Part shown: in pieces, positions 34,653-42,391 of the stretch | How positions within the stretch are numbered: position 1 is the first letter of the stretch | Layout of the letters: each line of letters starts with the position of its first letter | Position numbers and translations under genes: made by a program | Notes under the pieces: generated by a model | What the model was told of the DNA's origin: nothing | The model's database searches: none | The model's input: the letters and a program-made list of their open reading frames with translations, nothing else | From: CALMEC01 sp964531025 | GTDB taxonomy: Bacteria; Actinomycetota; Thermoleophilia; Miltoncostaeales; Miltoncostaeaceae | Assembly: GCA_964531025.1 (NCBI GenBank) | Contig: CAZHDY010000001.1 | Coordinates: forward strand, 248,001 to 312,000 | Reading direction: 5' to 3' | Length of the DNA stretch: 64,000 bases

Positions 34653-35435
34653 TCAGATACCGCTGCCGCCGTTCAGGCCCATGATCCCCGCGATCTCCTG
34701 CTGCACGGTGGGGATACAGTCGCCGTTCTTCTCGCGCTGGGGTGGCACACGGCCGCTGCGGATGTCGTCCAGGTCGGATTCGAGTTCGCCGATACGACGC
34801 ACCAGGCACGAGATGGCCTCGGCGAGCGGGTCGGGAAGGCGACCGTGCTCCAGGCTGGGGTGGTGGAGCTCGTCGGGGTCGACACGCTGGCCGTCAACGA
34901 CGACCGCGCGGCCCGGGTTGCCGACGACGGTGGAGTTGGGCGGCACGTCCTTCACCACGATGGAGCCGGCACCGACCTTGGCGCCCTCGCCGATCTCGAT
35001 GGATCCGAGGACCTGTGCGCCGGTGCCGATGGTGACCCCGTCGCGGATCGTGGGGTGACGCTTGCCGCTCTCCTTGCCGGTGCCGCCGAGGGTCACGCCC
35101 TGATAGATGGTGACGTCTTCGCCGATCTCGGTGGTCTCACCGATGACGACACCCATGCCGTGATCGATGAAAAGGCCAGGGCCGATGGTGGCGCCGGGGT
35201 GGATCTCGATACCCGTGAGGAAGCGGGCGAACTGGCTGACCCAGCGTGCGACCAGCCGGTTGCCGCTGCGATGAAGGCGATGCGCCACGCGGTGGGCCCA
35301 CACTGCGTGCAGCCCCGGATACGAGGTGACGAGCTCAAGCGTGCTGCGCGCGGCCGGGTCGCGCTCCCGGGCGGCGGCCACGTCGCGCCGAACAGCGGCG
35401 CGAGCTCGACGAATGACGGTTCCCACGACGGACAT
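34653..35435 (-). CDS. cysE: Serine O-acetyltransferase
   Basis: 260 residues. CysE makes O-acetylserine, the substrate of cysteine synthase. The N-terminal helical part precedes the left-handed beta-helix of hexapeptide repeats: 'GIEIHPGATIGPGLFIDHGM', GVVIGETTEIGEDVTIYQG, VTLGGTGKESGKRHPTI and PNSTVVGNPGRAVV. The C-terminal tail contains a long helix and ends in GLNGGSGI; a C-terminal Ile fits the cysteine synthase-docking tail seen in CysE. Cysteine synthase lies 1.3 kb away on the same strand. A CATACT box 8 bp before ATG 35435 would make the mRNA leaderless. Confidence 0.95.
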   Translation of the reverse strand: MSVVGTVIRRARAAVRRDVAAARERDPAARSTLELVTSYPGLHAVWAHRVAHRLHRSGNRLVARWVSQFARFLTGIEIHPGATIGPGLFIDHGMGVVIGETTEIGEDVTIYQGVTLGGTGKESGKRHPTIRDGVTIGTGAQVLGSIEIGEGAKVGAGSIVVKDVPPNSTVVGNPGRAVVVDGQRVDPDELHHPSLEHGRLPDPLAEAISCLVRRIGELESDLDDIRSGRVPPQREKNGDCIPTVQQEIAGIMGLNGGSGI

Positions 35436-35487
35436 GTGTAACTAGTATGGCACCTATCGCAGGAATCACGTGATCGAAGGGGCTCCG

Positions 35488-36165
35488 ATGAGTGAAGGTG
35501 AGATCCAGGTACCGGGCGCGTCATGCGTGGCGGGTCCTTCCCCAAGTGCGAAGGCCACCCGCATCGACAAGCTCCGTGCCGAGTCTCCCGCCGCACTCGC
35601 GGCGCTTCTCGCCGAGGTCGGCGACGGACCGGTCGACGTGGCGCTTCCGAACGAGAGCGATCTGATCCCTCTGGTGAAAGAGGCCGGCTTCGCGCCGTAC
35701 GCCAACACCATGATCGTGGCCCGTCGCATCGACGGATTCCGGAAGGATCCCGCTCCCGTCGGCGTCCAGATCGAGCCGTACCGCAACGACTGGGCCGAGT
35801 CCTTCACGAAGGCCGAGTCGGCCGCGATGGCGGACTTCTCACTGTTCAAGGAGGTCGGTTCCCCGACCGGTTTCGAGCAGGCGGAGGGTTGGGGCACGTT
35901 CCTGGCGGCCCGGCGCGGTGACGAGATCATCGGGTTCGTGCAGGCCGAGATGCCCACGGGATGGATCAACTGGATCGGCGTCGTGCCGTCGGAGCGCCGG
36001 CAGGGAGTGGGCCGCGCGCTTCTGGGTGAGATCGCGGTCGCGGTCCGTGACGCGGTGGGCAGCCACCTGTGCGCCGAGATCGATGACACCCCGGAGGCCG
36101 AGGCCTTCTGGAAGGGCCTGGGCTTCACCGGGAAGTCGAAGTCGGTGTCGCTGATCCGCCGCTGA
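35488..36165 (+). CDS. GNAT-family N-acetyltransferase
   Basis: 225 residues from ATG 35488 with a GAAGGGG site; GTG 35470 is an alternative. The C-terminal GNAT domain carries GFVQAEMPTGWINWIGVVP, then the acetyl-CoA loop ERRQGVGRALLGEIAVAVRD and CAEIDDTPEAEAFWKGLGFT. The N-terminal half may be a second, degenerate GNAT unit (LAALLAEVGDGPVDVALPNE, GFAPYANTMIVARR). The substrate is unknown. A second acetyltransferase gene follows after 9 bp, so the pair is probably one operon. It diverges from cysE. Confidence 0.85.
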   Translation: MSEGEIQVPGASCVAGPSPSAKATRIDKLRAESPAALAALLAEVGDGPVDVALPNESDLIPLVKEAGFAPYANTMIVARRIDGFRKDPAPVGVQIEPYRNDWAESFTKAESAAMADFSLFKEVGSPTGFEQAEGWGTFLAARRGDEIIGFVQAEMPTGWINWIGVVPSERRQGVGRALLGEIAVAVRDAVGSHLCAEIDDTPEAEAFWKGLGFTGKSKSVSLIRR

Positions 36166-36174
36166 CCGCCGTCC

Positions 36175-36729
36175 ATGATCCGGTTCCGCCCCCTTCAGCG
36201 GACCGATTTCCCGATGCTCTCGCGGTGGCTCCGCGCCCCGCACGTCGCACGTTGGTGGGCCGATCCCAGTGATCTCGACTCCCTCGAGACCGAGTACGGT
36301 CCGGGTATCGACGGGACCGACCCGACCGAGGTGTTCGTCGCGTTCGACGACGACGGCGACTTCGGCCTGATCCAACGCTACGCCTATGCCGGTGAACCGG
36401 AGTACGTGGAGGAACTCGCCGGTCTTGTGTACGTCGCGGGCAACGACTGGTCGATCGACTACCTGATCGGTGAGATCGACCGCGTCGGCGGCGGCCGTGG
36501 CACCAGGATGATCCGGGCCTTCGTGGAGCTGCTCTACGCGGACCACCCTGACGCGAAGCGCCTGGTGGTGCCTGTCCACGCCGACAACGAACGGTCATGG
36601 CGGGCGCTCGAGCGCGTCGGGTTCACGCTCGTCGCACGGGGTGAACTGACACCGGACAACCCCGCCGACAGCCCGGATCATGTGATCATGGAGTTCCGGC
36701 CACCCCGCGGGTCGCAATCGTCAGTATGA
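36175..36729 (+). CDS. GNAT acetyltransferase resembling AAC(6')-type enzymes
   Basis: 184 residues. The start IRFRPLQRTDFPMLSRWL and APHVARWWADPSDL resemble aminoglycoside 6'-acetyltransferases and siderophore-type acyltransferases. A flat central GYAYAGEPEYVEE-like stretch (actual residues QRYAYAGEPEYVEEL), WSIDYLIGEIDRVGGGRGTR and HADNERSWRALERVGFTLV follow. Aminoglycoside modification is possible by family, but many relatives act on other amines. It follows the other GNAT gene by 9 bp and converges with cysK. Confidence 0.8.
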   Translation: MIRFRPLQRTDFPMLSRWLRAPHVARWWADPSDLDSLETEYGPGIDGTDPTEVFVAFDDDGDFGLIQRYAYAGEPEYVEELAGLVYVAGNDWSIDYLIGEIDRVGGGRGTRMIRAFVELLYADHPDAKRLVVPVHADNERSWRALERVGFTLVARGELTPDNPADSPDHVIMEFRPPRGSQSSV

Positions 36730-36760
36730 CGCTCTCCGACGGAGCGGTGATCGCCCGGTC

Positions 36761-37690
36761 TCAGCCCTCGTCGAACAGTCCCTGGATGCTGAGGTAGCGC
36801 TCACCGGTGTCGGCGATGATCGTGACGATGGTCTTCCCCTCCGCCTCGGGCCGCTTGGCGACCTGAAGGGCCGCCCACACGTTGGCCCCGGAGGAGATGC
36901 CTCCGAGGACACCCTCGGTACGTGCCAGGCGTCGAGCCATCTCAAGGGCGTCGGGCACCTCGACCTTGATGACCTCACCGTAGACATCGGTGTTGAGCAC
37001 ACCCGGGACGAAGCCCGCGCCGATGCCCTGGATGCGGTGCGGCCCCGGCGTTCCCCCGGACAGGACCGGCGAGTCGGACGGCTCGACGGCGATCGTCTGG
37101 AAGCCGGGACGCTTGGCCGTGAGGATCTCACCGACACCGGTCAGCGTTCCACCGGTCCCGACACCCGCGACCAGGAAGTCCACCTCGCCCCCGGTGGCCT
37201 CCCAGATCTCGGCGGCGGTGGTCTCGCGATGGATCTCGGGGTTGGCCGCGTTCTCGAACTGCTGGGGCAGGAACGCGTCGGGCGTCTCCTCCGCGATCTC
37301 CGTGGCCTTGGCGATGGCACCGCGCATGCCGTCGGCACCCGGTGTGAGCACCAGTTCGGCGCCGTAGGCACGAAGGAGGTTGCGTCGTTCGACGCTCATG
37401 GTCTCGGGCATGGTGAGGATGCAGCGGTAGCCCTTGGCGGCGGCGACGAACGAGAGCGCGACCCCCGTGTTGCCCGACGTGGGCTCGACGATCACGCTCT
37501 TGCCGGGCGTGAGCCTCCCCTCGCGTTCGGCGGCCTCGATCATGGCCAGACCGATGCGGTCCTTGACGCTACCCGCCGGGTTGAAGCTCTCCAGCTTGGC
37601 CAGAATCCGTGCGCCGGTGCCGTCGTCGATCCGTCCCAGATGGAGGAGAGGTGTTCCTCCGACAAGATCCGTGATTGATTCGACGACCGG
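36761..37690 (-). CDS. cysK: Cysteine synthase (O-acetylserine sulfhydrylase)
   Basis: 309 residues. PLP enzyme making cysteine from O-acetylserine and sulfide. The PLP Lys is in FNPAGSVKDRIGLAM; the substrate loop is VEPTSGNTGVALSFVAAAKG; the phosphate-binding loop is GVGTGGTLTGVGEIL. ATG 37690 has GAGAGAAC upstream and the family start (VESITDLVGGTPLLHL). It lies 23 bp downstream of an Rrf2-type regulator, as in CymR-controlled systems, and cysE is about 1.3 kb away. Confidence 0.96.
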   Translation of the reverse strand, partial: PVVESITDLVGGTPLLHLGRIDDGTGARILAKLESFNPAGSVKDRIGLAMIEAAEREGRLTPGKSVIVEPTSGNTGVALSFVAAAKGYRCILTMPETMSVERRNLLRAYGAELVLTPGADGMRGAIAKATEIAEETPDAFLPQQFENAANPEIHRETTAAEIWEATGGEVDFLVAGVGTGGTLTGVGEILTAKRPGFQTIAVEPSDSPVLSGGTPGPHRIQGIGAGFVPGVLNTDVYGEVIKVEVPDALEMARRLARTEGVLGGISSGANVWAALQVAKRPEAEGKTIVTIIADTGERYLSIQGLFDEG

Positions 37691-37713
37691 CATGTTCTCT
37701 CGTTTCTTCGTTG

Positions 37714-38130
37714 TCAGATGTGGAACATCATGGTGCCGGACGCCTGGATCTCCCGTTCCACGACGTCGGCGATGGTGATGGCGGCCAGACGGCTCGCCAG
37801 CGTGTCGCACAGTTCCTGCCAGATCTCATCGACCGGGGACAGCGTGTCCGACGCCGACGGGATCGCGCCATCCACGCACTCCACGACATCGAGGAGGGTG
37901 ACCTCGTCGGTCGAACGGGCGAAGCTGTATCCCCCGCGAACACCACGCTGGCTCTTCAGGATCCCGGTCCGCCGGAGAGAGGCGAACAACTGCTCCAGTA
38001 CGTGCAACGGCAACGAGCGGGCCTCGGAGATCTCCAGGATCGGCGTGGGGCCCTGACCGCCCCTGCGCGCCAATTCGACCAGAGCGAGGACGGCGGACTT
38101 GCTGCGGTCGCTAATCGTGATCAGTTGAAT
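37714..38130 (-). CDS. Rrf2-family transcriptional regulator (CymR-like), non-standard start
   Basis: About 138 residues. The winged helix-turn-helix reads SDRSKSAVLALVELARRG, 'ILEISEARSLPLHVLEQLFA' and LKSQRGVRGGYSFARSTDEV. It has no clear Fe-S cysteine triad (only a few Cys are present, in VVECVDGAI and QELCDTLA), so it resembles CymR more than IscR. There is no ATG, GTG or TTG at the family N-terminus: the frame uses ATT 38130 or CTG 38124 after ACGGAGC, or continues upstream unlike homologues. It precedes cysK by 23 bp, supporting control of cysteine synthesis through O-acetylserine or CysK, which is inferred from B. subtilis CymR. Confidence 0.8.
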   Translation of the reverse strand: MQLITISDRSKSAVLALVELARRGGQGPTPILEISEARSLPLHVLEQLFASLRRTGILKSQRGVRGGYSFARSTDEVTLLDVVECVDGAIPSASDTLSPVDEIWQELCDTLASRLAAITIADVVEREIQASGTMMFHI

Positions 38131-38158
38131 GCTCCGTTTCCCATCGGGAATTTGGACT

Positions 38159-38617
38159 TTAGCGAACGAAGTCCTCGTCGAGTAGTCCCGTGGTGGATCC
38201 GGTTCGGACCACCGTCGGCACGTGGCTGGCGGAGTCACGCTGCCGTCGCTTCGCGTAGACGATCTCGATGGCGTCGATCCACGCATCCAGATCGCCGACC
38301 ATGAACTCGTAGCCGCATTCCTCGGTGTGGACGATCATCCGGGGGCGCCGCCCTCCGGAAAGGATCTCATCAGGGCTGTGCGGCATCCGCTCCACCTCGA
38401 CGATGTCGTCGAGCGTCACCTCTCGCCGCTTGCCACCGAGCACCGTGTCGATCGGCGTCGGGTGGAAGAACAGACGTTCATCCGTCAGGTAGAGGGTACC
38501 GTGACGGCCCCACCATCCGTTCTGGAGATCTGCCCCGCTCCGTTTGTGGACCCGCTCCGTTGCGCTGATCTTCTCCGCATGGCGGCGTTTCGGCAGCTTC
38601 CTGTTGGCCGTTCCCAT
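38159..38617 (-). CDS. GRAM/PH-like domain protein
   Basis: 152 residues from ATG 38617, preceded by GAGGAGC. A basic N-terminus (KLPKRRHAEKISATERVHKR) is followed by a beta-sheet domain: WWGRHGTLYLTDERLFFHPT, then KRREVTLDDIVEVERMP and GYEFMVGDLDAWIDAIEIVY. This pattern fits GRAM/PH-like folds that bind phospholipids or proteins. No membrane helix or signal is seen. It is upstream of the Rrf2 gene by 28 bp and on the same strand, so it may share regulation; function unknown. Confidence 0.65.
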   Translation of the reverse strand: MGTANRKLPKRRHAEKISATERVHKRSGADLQNGWWGRHGTLYLTDERLFFHPTPIDTVLGGKRREVTLDDIVEVERMPHSPDEILSGGRRPRMIVHTEECGYEFMVGDLDAWIDAIEIVYAKRRQRDSASHVPTVVRTGSTTGLLDEDFVR

Positions 38618-38660
38618 CGAGCTCCTCGATCGAGAGATGTGTGTTGTCCGGTGAATCGTA

Positions 38661-39176
38661 GTGACCCGCTCGGCGCGGCCCCTTCCGTCCGACCGGACTC
38701 CTACCATTCATCTGTCGCATACCCCCGCTCGGGAGCCCCCGATCGCACCCTTCATCCGATGGCTCGAGGACTACGAGCGTCGACTCGCCCTCCATGACGG
38801 GGGAGTCGCGTTGATCGCCCGCGACCTTTCGACGCGCACCTCGTGGCGCGTGCATGCCGAGGTCGACGGCTTCCCCCCGCCTCGACGAGCCGGGAGGGGC
38901 GTTCCCGACATCCTCTGCGAACGCGGTCCCGAGACCCCGCCGGTCGCCGTGGAAGTCGAGTTGCCCGAGACCCTGGTACGGCGCGACACCATCCGGCGCC
39001 TACGCGACTACGTCGATTCCGCAGTCGATATCCGCGTCGCCGTGATCGCCGATGCCGACCGGCATCGTGAGGCCATCGCCGAGACACGCCGCATGCTCGA
39101 ATGCGTCGGGCTGGACGAGATCCCCGTGGCGGCCATCGCTCCGGACGGTCCCCGGGTCACCGGCACGGCCTGGTAG
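38661..39176 (+). CDS. Possible PD-(D/E)XK-like nuclease-fold protein
   Basis: 171 residues from GTG 38661. A PD...ExE arrangement is visible: GRGVPDILCERG, then PVAVEVELPETLVRRDTI, followed by a helix RLRDYVDSAVDIRVAVIAD. This resembles the core of restriction-endonuclease-like folds, with a Glu pair in place of the ExK. The first 40 residues are less typical and may include a mis-set start. No methyltransferase or partner is adjacent. It diverges from the GRAM-like gene with a 43-bp gap. Function is inference. Confidence 0.5.
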   Translation: MTRSARPLPSDRTPTIHLSHTPAREPPIAPFIRWLEDYERRLALHDGGVALIARDLSTRTSWRVHAEVDGFPPPRRAGRGVPDILCERGPETPPVAVEVELPETLVRRDTIRRLRDYVDSAVDIRVAVIADADRHREAIAETRRMLECVGLDEIPVAAIAPDGPRVTGTAW

Positions 39177-39329
39177 ATCACCGTCCCGGCCGATGTCGCG
39201 CTGCTGACACCGGTCCGAGTTGCATACGGTCAAGCGCCACAGGCATCCTGCCGATACTCACCGCATCCTGGTTCCGGATCACCCCGCAGATCCGGTCGAC
39301 CATTCGAACCTGAGGAGCATGACGCCCCG

Positions 39330-40400
39330 ATGAGACTTCGACGCCTGCTGGCCATGACGGCCACGGTCTTCGCTGCGACCGCCGTGACGGCCGCCGCGCA
39401 GCCGACGATCATGATGTACGGCACGCCCGAGACGAACCGCAAGGTCGTGCAACCGGGCGCCTCGGACGCCCTACCCGTCGACGGGCGCCTGCTCGTCTCG
39501 GGCCGCACGAAGGGCCACCTGTTCGCCGGAGAGGCCGACAAGCCCTATCGCGTCGACCACCTGCTGGCCGGTGATCTGGTCAAACTCCCCGACGGCGAGA
39601 GCATGGCGGCACTCCTGAAGTCGCGCATCGACGAGAACGCATGTCTTTTCTCATGGGGTCGTGTCGACTGCCGAAGCGGCCTGGTGTTCGTCGATGAGAT
39701 CGACTGGCGGTTCGCCGAGAAGGCCCCCAACCTGAACACCGCGGCGTGGCGCGGGCGGACGAGCAAGGGACAACCGAAGCGCAAGTTCCCCACCTACCAC
39801 CCGACGGCACGCGCCGGGCAGGCCGGCTACGAACTCTCCCGCGCGATGCAGATCCTCGCAGAGACCCCGTACCGCAGCGGAGGAACCTACGCGGAGCGTG
39901 TCCACTTCTTCATCGCGCCGGGTGTGGTGACCTCCATCGGCGTGGGCCGTGGGCCGTACCACAACCTCGGACGCGACGGACGGCCGCATTTCCGGTCACA
40001 CGAGGGCGTCCGAGCCGCGCTCCAGCTCTCGGGCGGGATCTGGCTCGAGATGTACCACTACGACCACGGCGGCCGGGGCAAGTACCCGTTCAACACCTAC
40101 GAGTGGCAGGTGTACCCGAACCGCTTCGCGCTGTACCTCAGCGGACGTGGCTCGTCCACGATCGACACGGGCCTGCGCGCGAAGATGCATTTCCTTGTCT
40201 CCTCCGGCAAGCCCAAGGTCAAGGGTGGTGCCCCGGCGCAGTGCCGGACGGGCAGCGCGATGACCTGCACGTTCAAGCTCGCCTCGAGCGGCAAGAACAT
40301 GCCGATCCTGATGAACGGCGTCGGGCAGTACCGGATCGACGCCGACGCGGCAGAGTTCCGAGCCAACATCAAGCGGCTCTTCTTCCCCGAGCTGCCATAG
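39330..40400 (+). CDS. Secreted protein of unknown family, paralog 1
   Basis: 356 residues. A signal peptide RLRRLLAMTATVFAATAVTA with cleavage near AAAQP is followed by one long domain. Landmarks shared with paralog 2 are LVFVDEIDWRFAEKAPNL, 'HFFIAPGVVTSIGVGRGPYH', NLGRDGRPHFRSHEGVRAAL and WLEMYHYDHGGRG. Two conserved Cys pairs (ACLFSWGRVDC and QCRTGSAMTC) could form disulfides. No known domain was recognised. GAGGAGCATG lies upstream, as in paralog 2. The pair precedes an ECF sigma/membrane-protein operon, but the link is only positional. Confidence 0.8.
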   Translation: MRLRRLLAMTATVFAATAVTAAAQPTIMMYGTPETNRKVVQPGASDALPVDGRLLVSGRTKGHLFAGEADKPYRVDHLLAGDLVKLPDGESMAALLKSRIDENACLFSWGRVDCRSGLVFVDEIDWRFAEKAPNLNTAAWRGRTSKGQPKRKFPTYHPTARAGQAGYELSRAMQILAETPYRSGGTYAERVHFFIAPGVVTSIGVGRGPYHNLGRDGRPHFRSHEGVRAALQLSGGIWLEMYHYDHGGRGKYPFNTYEWQVYPNRFALYLSGRGSSTIDTGLRAKMHFLVSSGKPKVKGGAPAQCRTGSAMTCTFKLASSGKNMPILMNGVGQYRIDADAAEFRANIKRLFFPELP

Positions 40401-40430
40401 CACCGCGGGAGGTCATCGCGCCGTGAGTTC

Positions 40431-40458
40431 CCGAGGGGCCGCAGCTGCGGCCCCTCGG
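40431..40458 (+). terminator. Terminator-like perfect palindrome after paralog 1
   Basis: A 28-bp perfect palindrome with arms CCGAGGGGCCGCAG and CTGCGGCCCCTCGG begins 31 bp after the paralog 1 stop. No clear T-run follows, so termination is inferred from stem strength and position. Confidence 0.6.
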
Positions 40459-40491
40459 CGTTCCGGCACCGCACCACGTCGCCCGACCACC

Positions 40492-40504
40492 GGTGTCGGA
40501 CACC
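40492..40504. repeat. GGTGTCGGACACC palindrome
   Basis: Perfect 6-1-6 palindrome, extended to 40491-40505 by C/G. The core matches the GGTGYCNGRCACC repeat family at 9476, 11523 and 29285 but lacks the flanking ACGGGG arms, so it may be a degenerate copy or an operator for paralog 2, which starts 93 bp downstream. Confidence 0.4.
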
Positions 40505-40596
40505 GATCGCATCCATCCGGAGATAGGGTCTGACGACAAGAGACGTCGATCACCCGCACTCGGCGTCGCATCCCGATCAGAGGAGCAGGACGCCCG

Positions 40597-41655
40597 ATGA
40601 GACCCGGACGCCTCGTGACCGCAGCCGCCGCGATTCTGGCGGTCGCCGCCGCAAGCACCGCAGCCGCCCGACCGACCGTGTTCATGTACGGCAGCACGGA
40701 ATCCAACCGGAAGATCATCGCCCCGGACGCGCCGGACGCCCTGCCCGTCGACGGCCGGCTCCTGGTCCCGGGCCGCACCCCCGGTGCCCTGTTCGCCGGT
40801 GAGGCGGACAAGCCCTATCGCGTTGACAACGTGCTGGCGGCGGAACTCGTCAAGCGGCGGACCGGCGCCAACATGGCGGCGTTCCTTCGGGATCGCATCG
40901 ACGGTGACGCCTGCACGTTCGATTGGGGGCGCATCGACTGTCGCAGCGGACTCGTCTTCGTCGACGAGATCGACTACCGCTTCGCCGAGAAGGCACCGAA
41001 CCTCGCGGCGCCGATGTGGCAGAGACGCCCCGGGCGGAAGCTGCCCGCCTATCGCCCGGTCGGCAAGGCCGGTCAGCCGGGCTACGAGCTCTCGCGCGCC
41101 ATGGACATCCTCGCCGCCACCCGCCACCGGGACGGGGGGACGTACGCCGACCGCGTCCACTTCTTCATCGCCCCCGGCGTGGTGACGTCCATCGGAGTCG
41201 GCCGCGGACCGGACCACAACCTCGGGCGCGACGGTCGTCCGCACTACCGCTCCCACCAGGGGGTGCGTCGCGCACTCCAGCGCGCGGGTGGCGTCTGGCT
41301 CGAGATGTACCACTTCGACCACGGCGGCCGTGGCATGTACGCATTCACCACCCGTGAGTGGCAGGACTACCCCCACCGCTTCGCCCTCTACCTCAGCGGC
41401 CGTGGTCAGAACCGGGTCAACGTCGCCCTTCGTTCGAAGATCCGGTTCCAGATCACCGGCCACAAGCCGGGGATCAAGGGCGGTGCACCCGCCGCGTGCC
41501 AGACCGGAAGCGCGATGTCCTGCGTGTTCACGTTGGCATCTGCCCCGAAGAACCGGCCGATCCTCGCCAACGGCATCGGCCAGTACAAGATGGAGGGCCA
41601 CGAGGAAGAGTTCCGCACGCACGTGAAGCGCCTCTACTTCCCCGAGGTGGGGTAG
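40597..41655 (+). CDS. Secreted protein of unknown family, paralog 2
   Basis: 352 residues, clearly a tandem duplicate of the preceding gene: long identical stretches include DKPYRVDN/DH, CRSGLVFVDEIDYRFAEKAP, GTYADRVHFFIAPGVVTSIG and FALYLSGRG. The signal peptide is RPGRLVTAAAAILAVAAAST with cleavage near AAARP. Both Cys pairs are kept (ACTFDWGRIDC, ACQTGSAMSC). The upstream GAGGAGCAGGACGCCCGATG is nearly the same as in paralog 1, so the duplication included the translation start. Function unknown. Confidence 0.8.
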   Translation: MRPGRLVTAAAAILAVAAASTAAARPTVFMYGSTESNRKIIAPDAPDALPVDGRLLVPGRTPGALFAGEADKPYRVDNVLAAELVKRRTGANMAAFLRDRIDGDACTFDWGRIDCRSGLVFVDEIDYRFAEKAPNLAAPMWQRRPGRKLPAYRPVGKAGQPGYELSRAMDILAATRHRDGGTYADRVHFFIAPGVVTSIGVGRGPDHNLGRDGRPHYRSHQGVRRALQRAGGVWLEMYHFDHGGRGMYAFTTREWQDYPHRFALYLSGRGQNRVNVALRSKIRFQITGHKPGIKGGAPAACQTGSAMSCVFTLASAPKNRPILANGIGQYKMEGHEEEFRTHVKRLYFPEVG

Positions 41656-41863
41656 CGCCACGGACTCCGGCCCTCGCCCCTCGCACCGCTCATCGTCGGG
41701 GCGCGGCCGTACCGGTCGGTCGCAACCCTGGACAACCCGGACTCCGGATCACCCCCCGAGACGTCGCACCGGCGGAGACCGTGTGTAAGCAATCCGGCCT
41801 CCCGCGACATGTACCGGGTATGAACGGCAATCACGAGTCGAGGGCGTGTCAACGGGGATTCGC

Positions 41864-42391
41864 ATGTCCCGAGAGGTCCGTGTGAACGGACCCGAGGTGC
41901 GGTTCACCGACGCCGTCAGGAACCTGTACCCACGGGTGCGCGCCTACGCCGCCCGCCATGTGGACGACGCCGATGCCGACGACATCGCCGCCGAGACGTT
42001 CGTGGTGGCGTGGAGGAAGCTCGACAACGTCACCGGCTCCGTCGACCTGCCCTGGCTTCTGGCCATCGCCCGCCGGCTGGCCGCGAATCACCGGCGCGCC
42101 GCACAGCGACGTGATGTGGCCGAGACGAGCGCCGCGGCAATGACGCGTCATGATGACGACATCACGATCGCCGATGACGACCGTCTGGGTGTTCTCGCGG
42201 CCCTGAGCGCCGCCGACAAGGAGATCCTCGCGCTCGTGGCCTGGGAGGAGCTCTCGACGGCGGAGATCGCCGTGGTCCTCGACTGCGGCCGTTCGACCGC
42301 CGCCGTTCGCCTCCACCGCGCACGCCGACGTGCGCGCCGCCTACTCGAATCCTGCGAACCGACCGCCCAGCCCGAGGGGAGCACGCCGTGA
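41864..42391 (+). CDS. ECF (group 4) RNA polymerase sigma factor
   Basis: About 175 residues; GTG 41846 and GTG 41882 are other possible starts. Region 2: FTDAVRNLYPRVRAYAARHV, DADDIAAETFVVAWRKL and LPWLLAIARRLAANHRR. Region 4: LSAADKEILALVAWEELSTA and the helix-turn-helix CGRSTAAVRLHRARRRARRL. It overlaps the next gene by 4 bp, as the ECF at 4242 overlaps its partner. It follows the secreted paralogs by about 200 bp in the same direction and might control them, which is inference. Confidence 0.88.
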   Translation: MSREVRVNGPEVRFTDAVRNLYPRVRAYAARHVDDADADDIAAETFVVAWRKLDNVTGSVDLPWLLAIARRLAANHRRAAQRRDVAETSAAAMTRHDDDITIADDDRLGVLAALSAADKEILALVAWEELSTAEIAVVLDCGRSTAAVRLHRARRRARRLLESCEPTAQPEGSTP

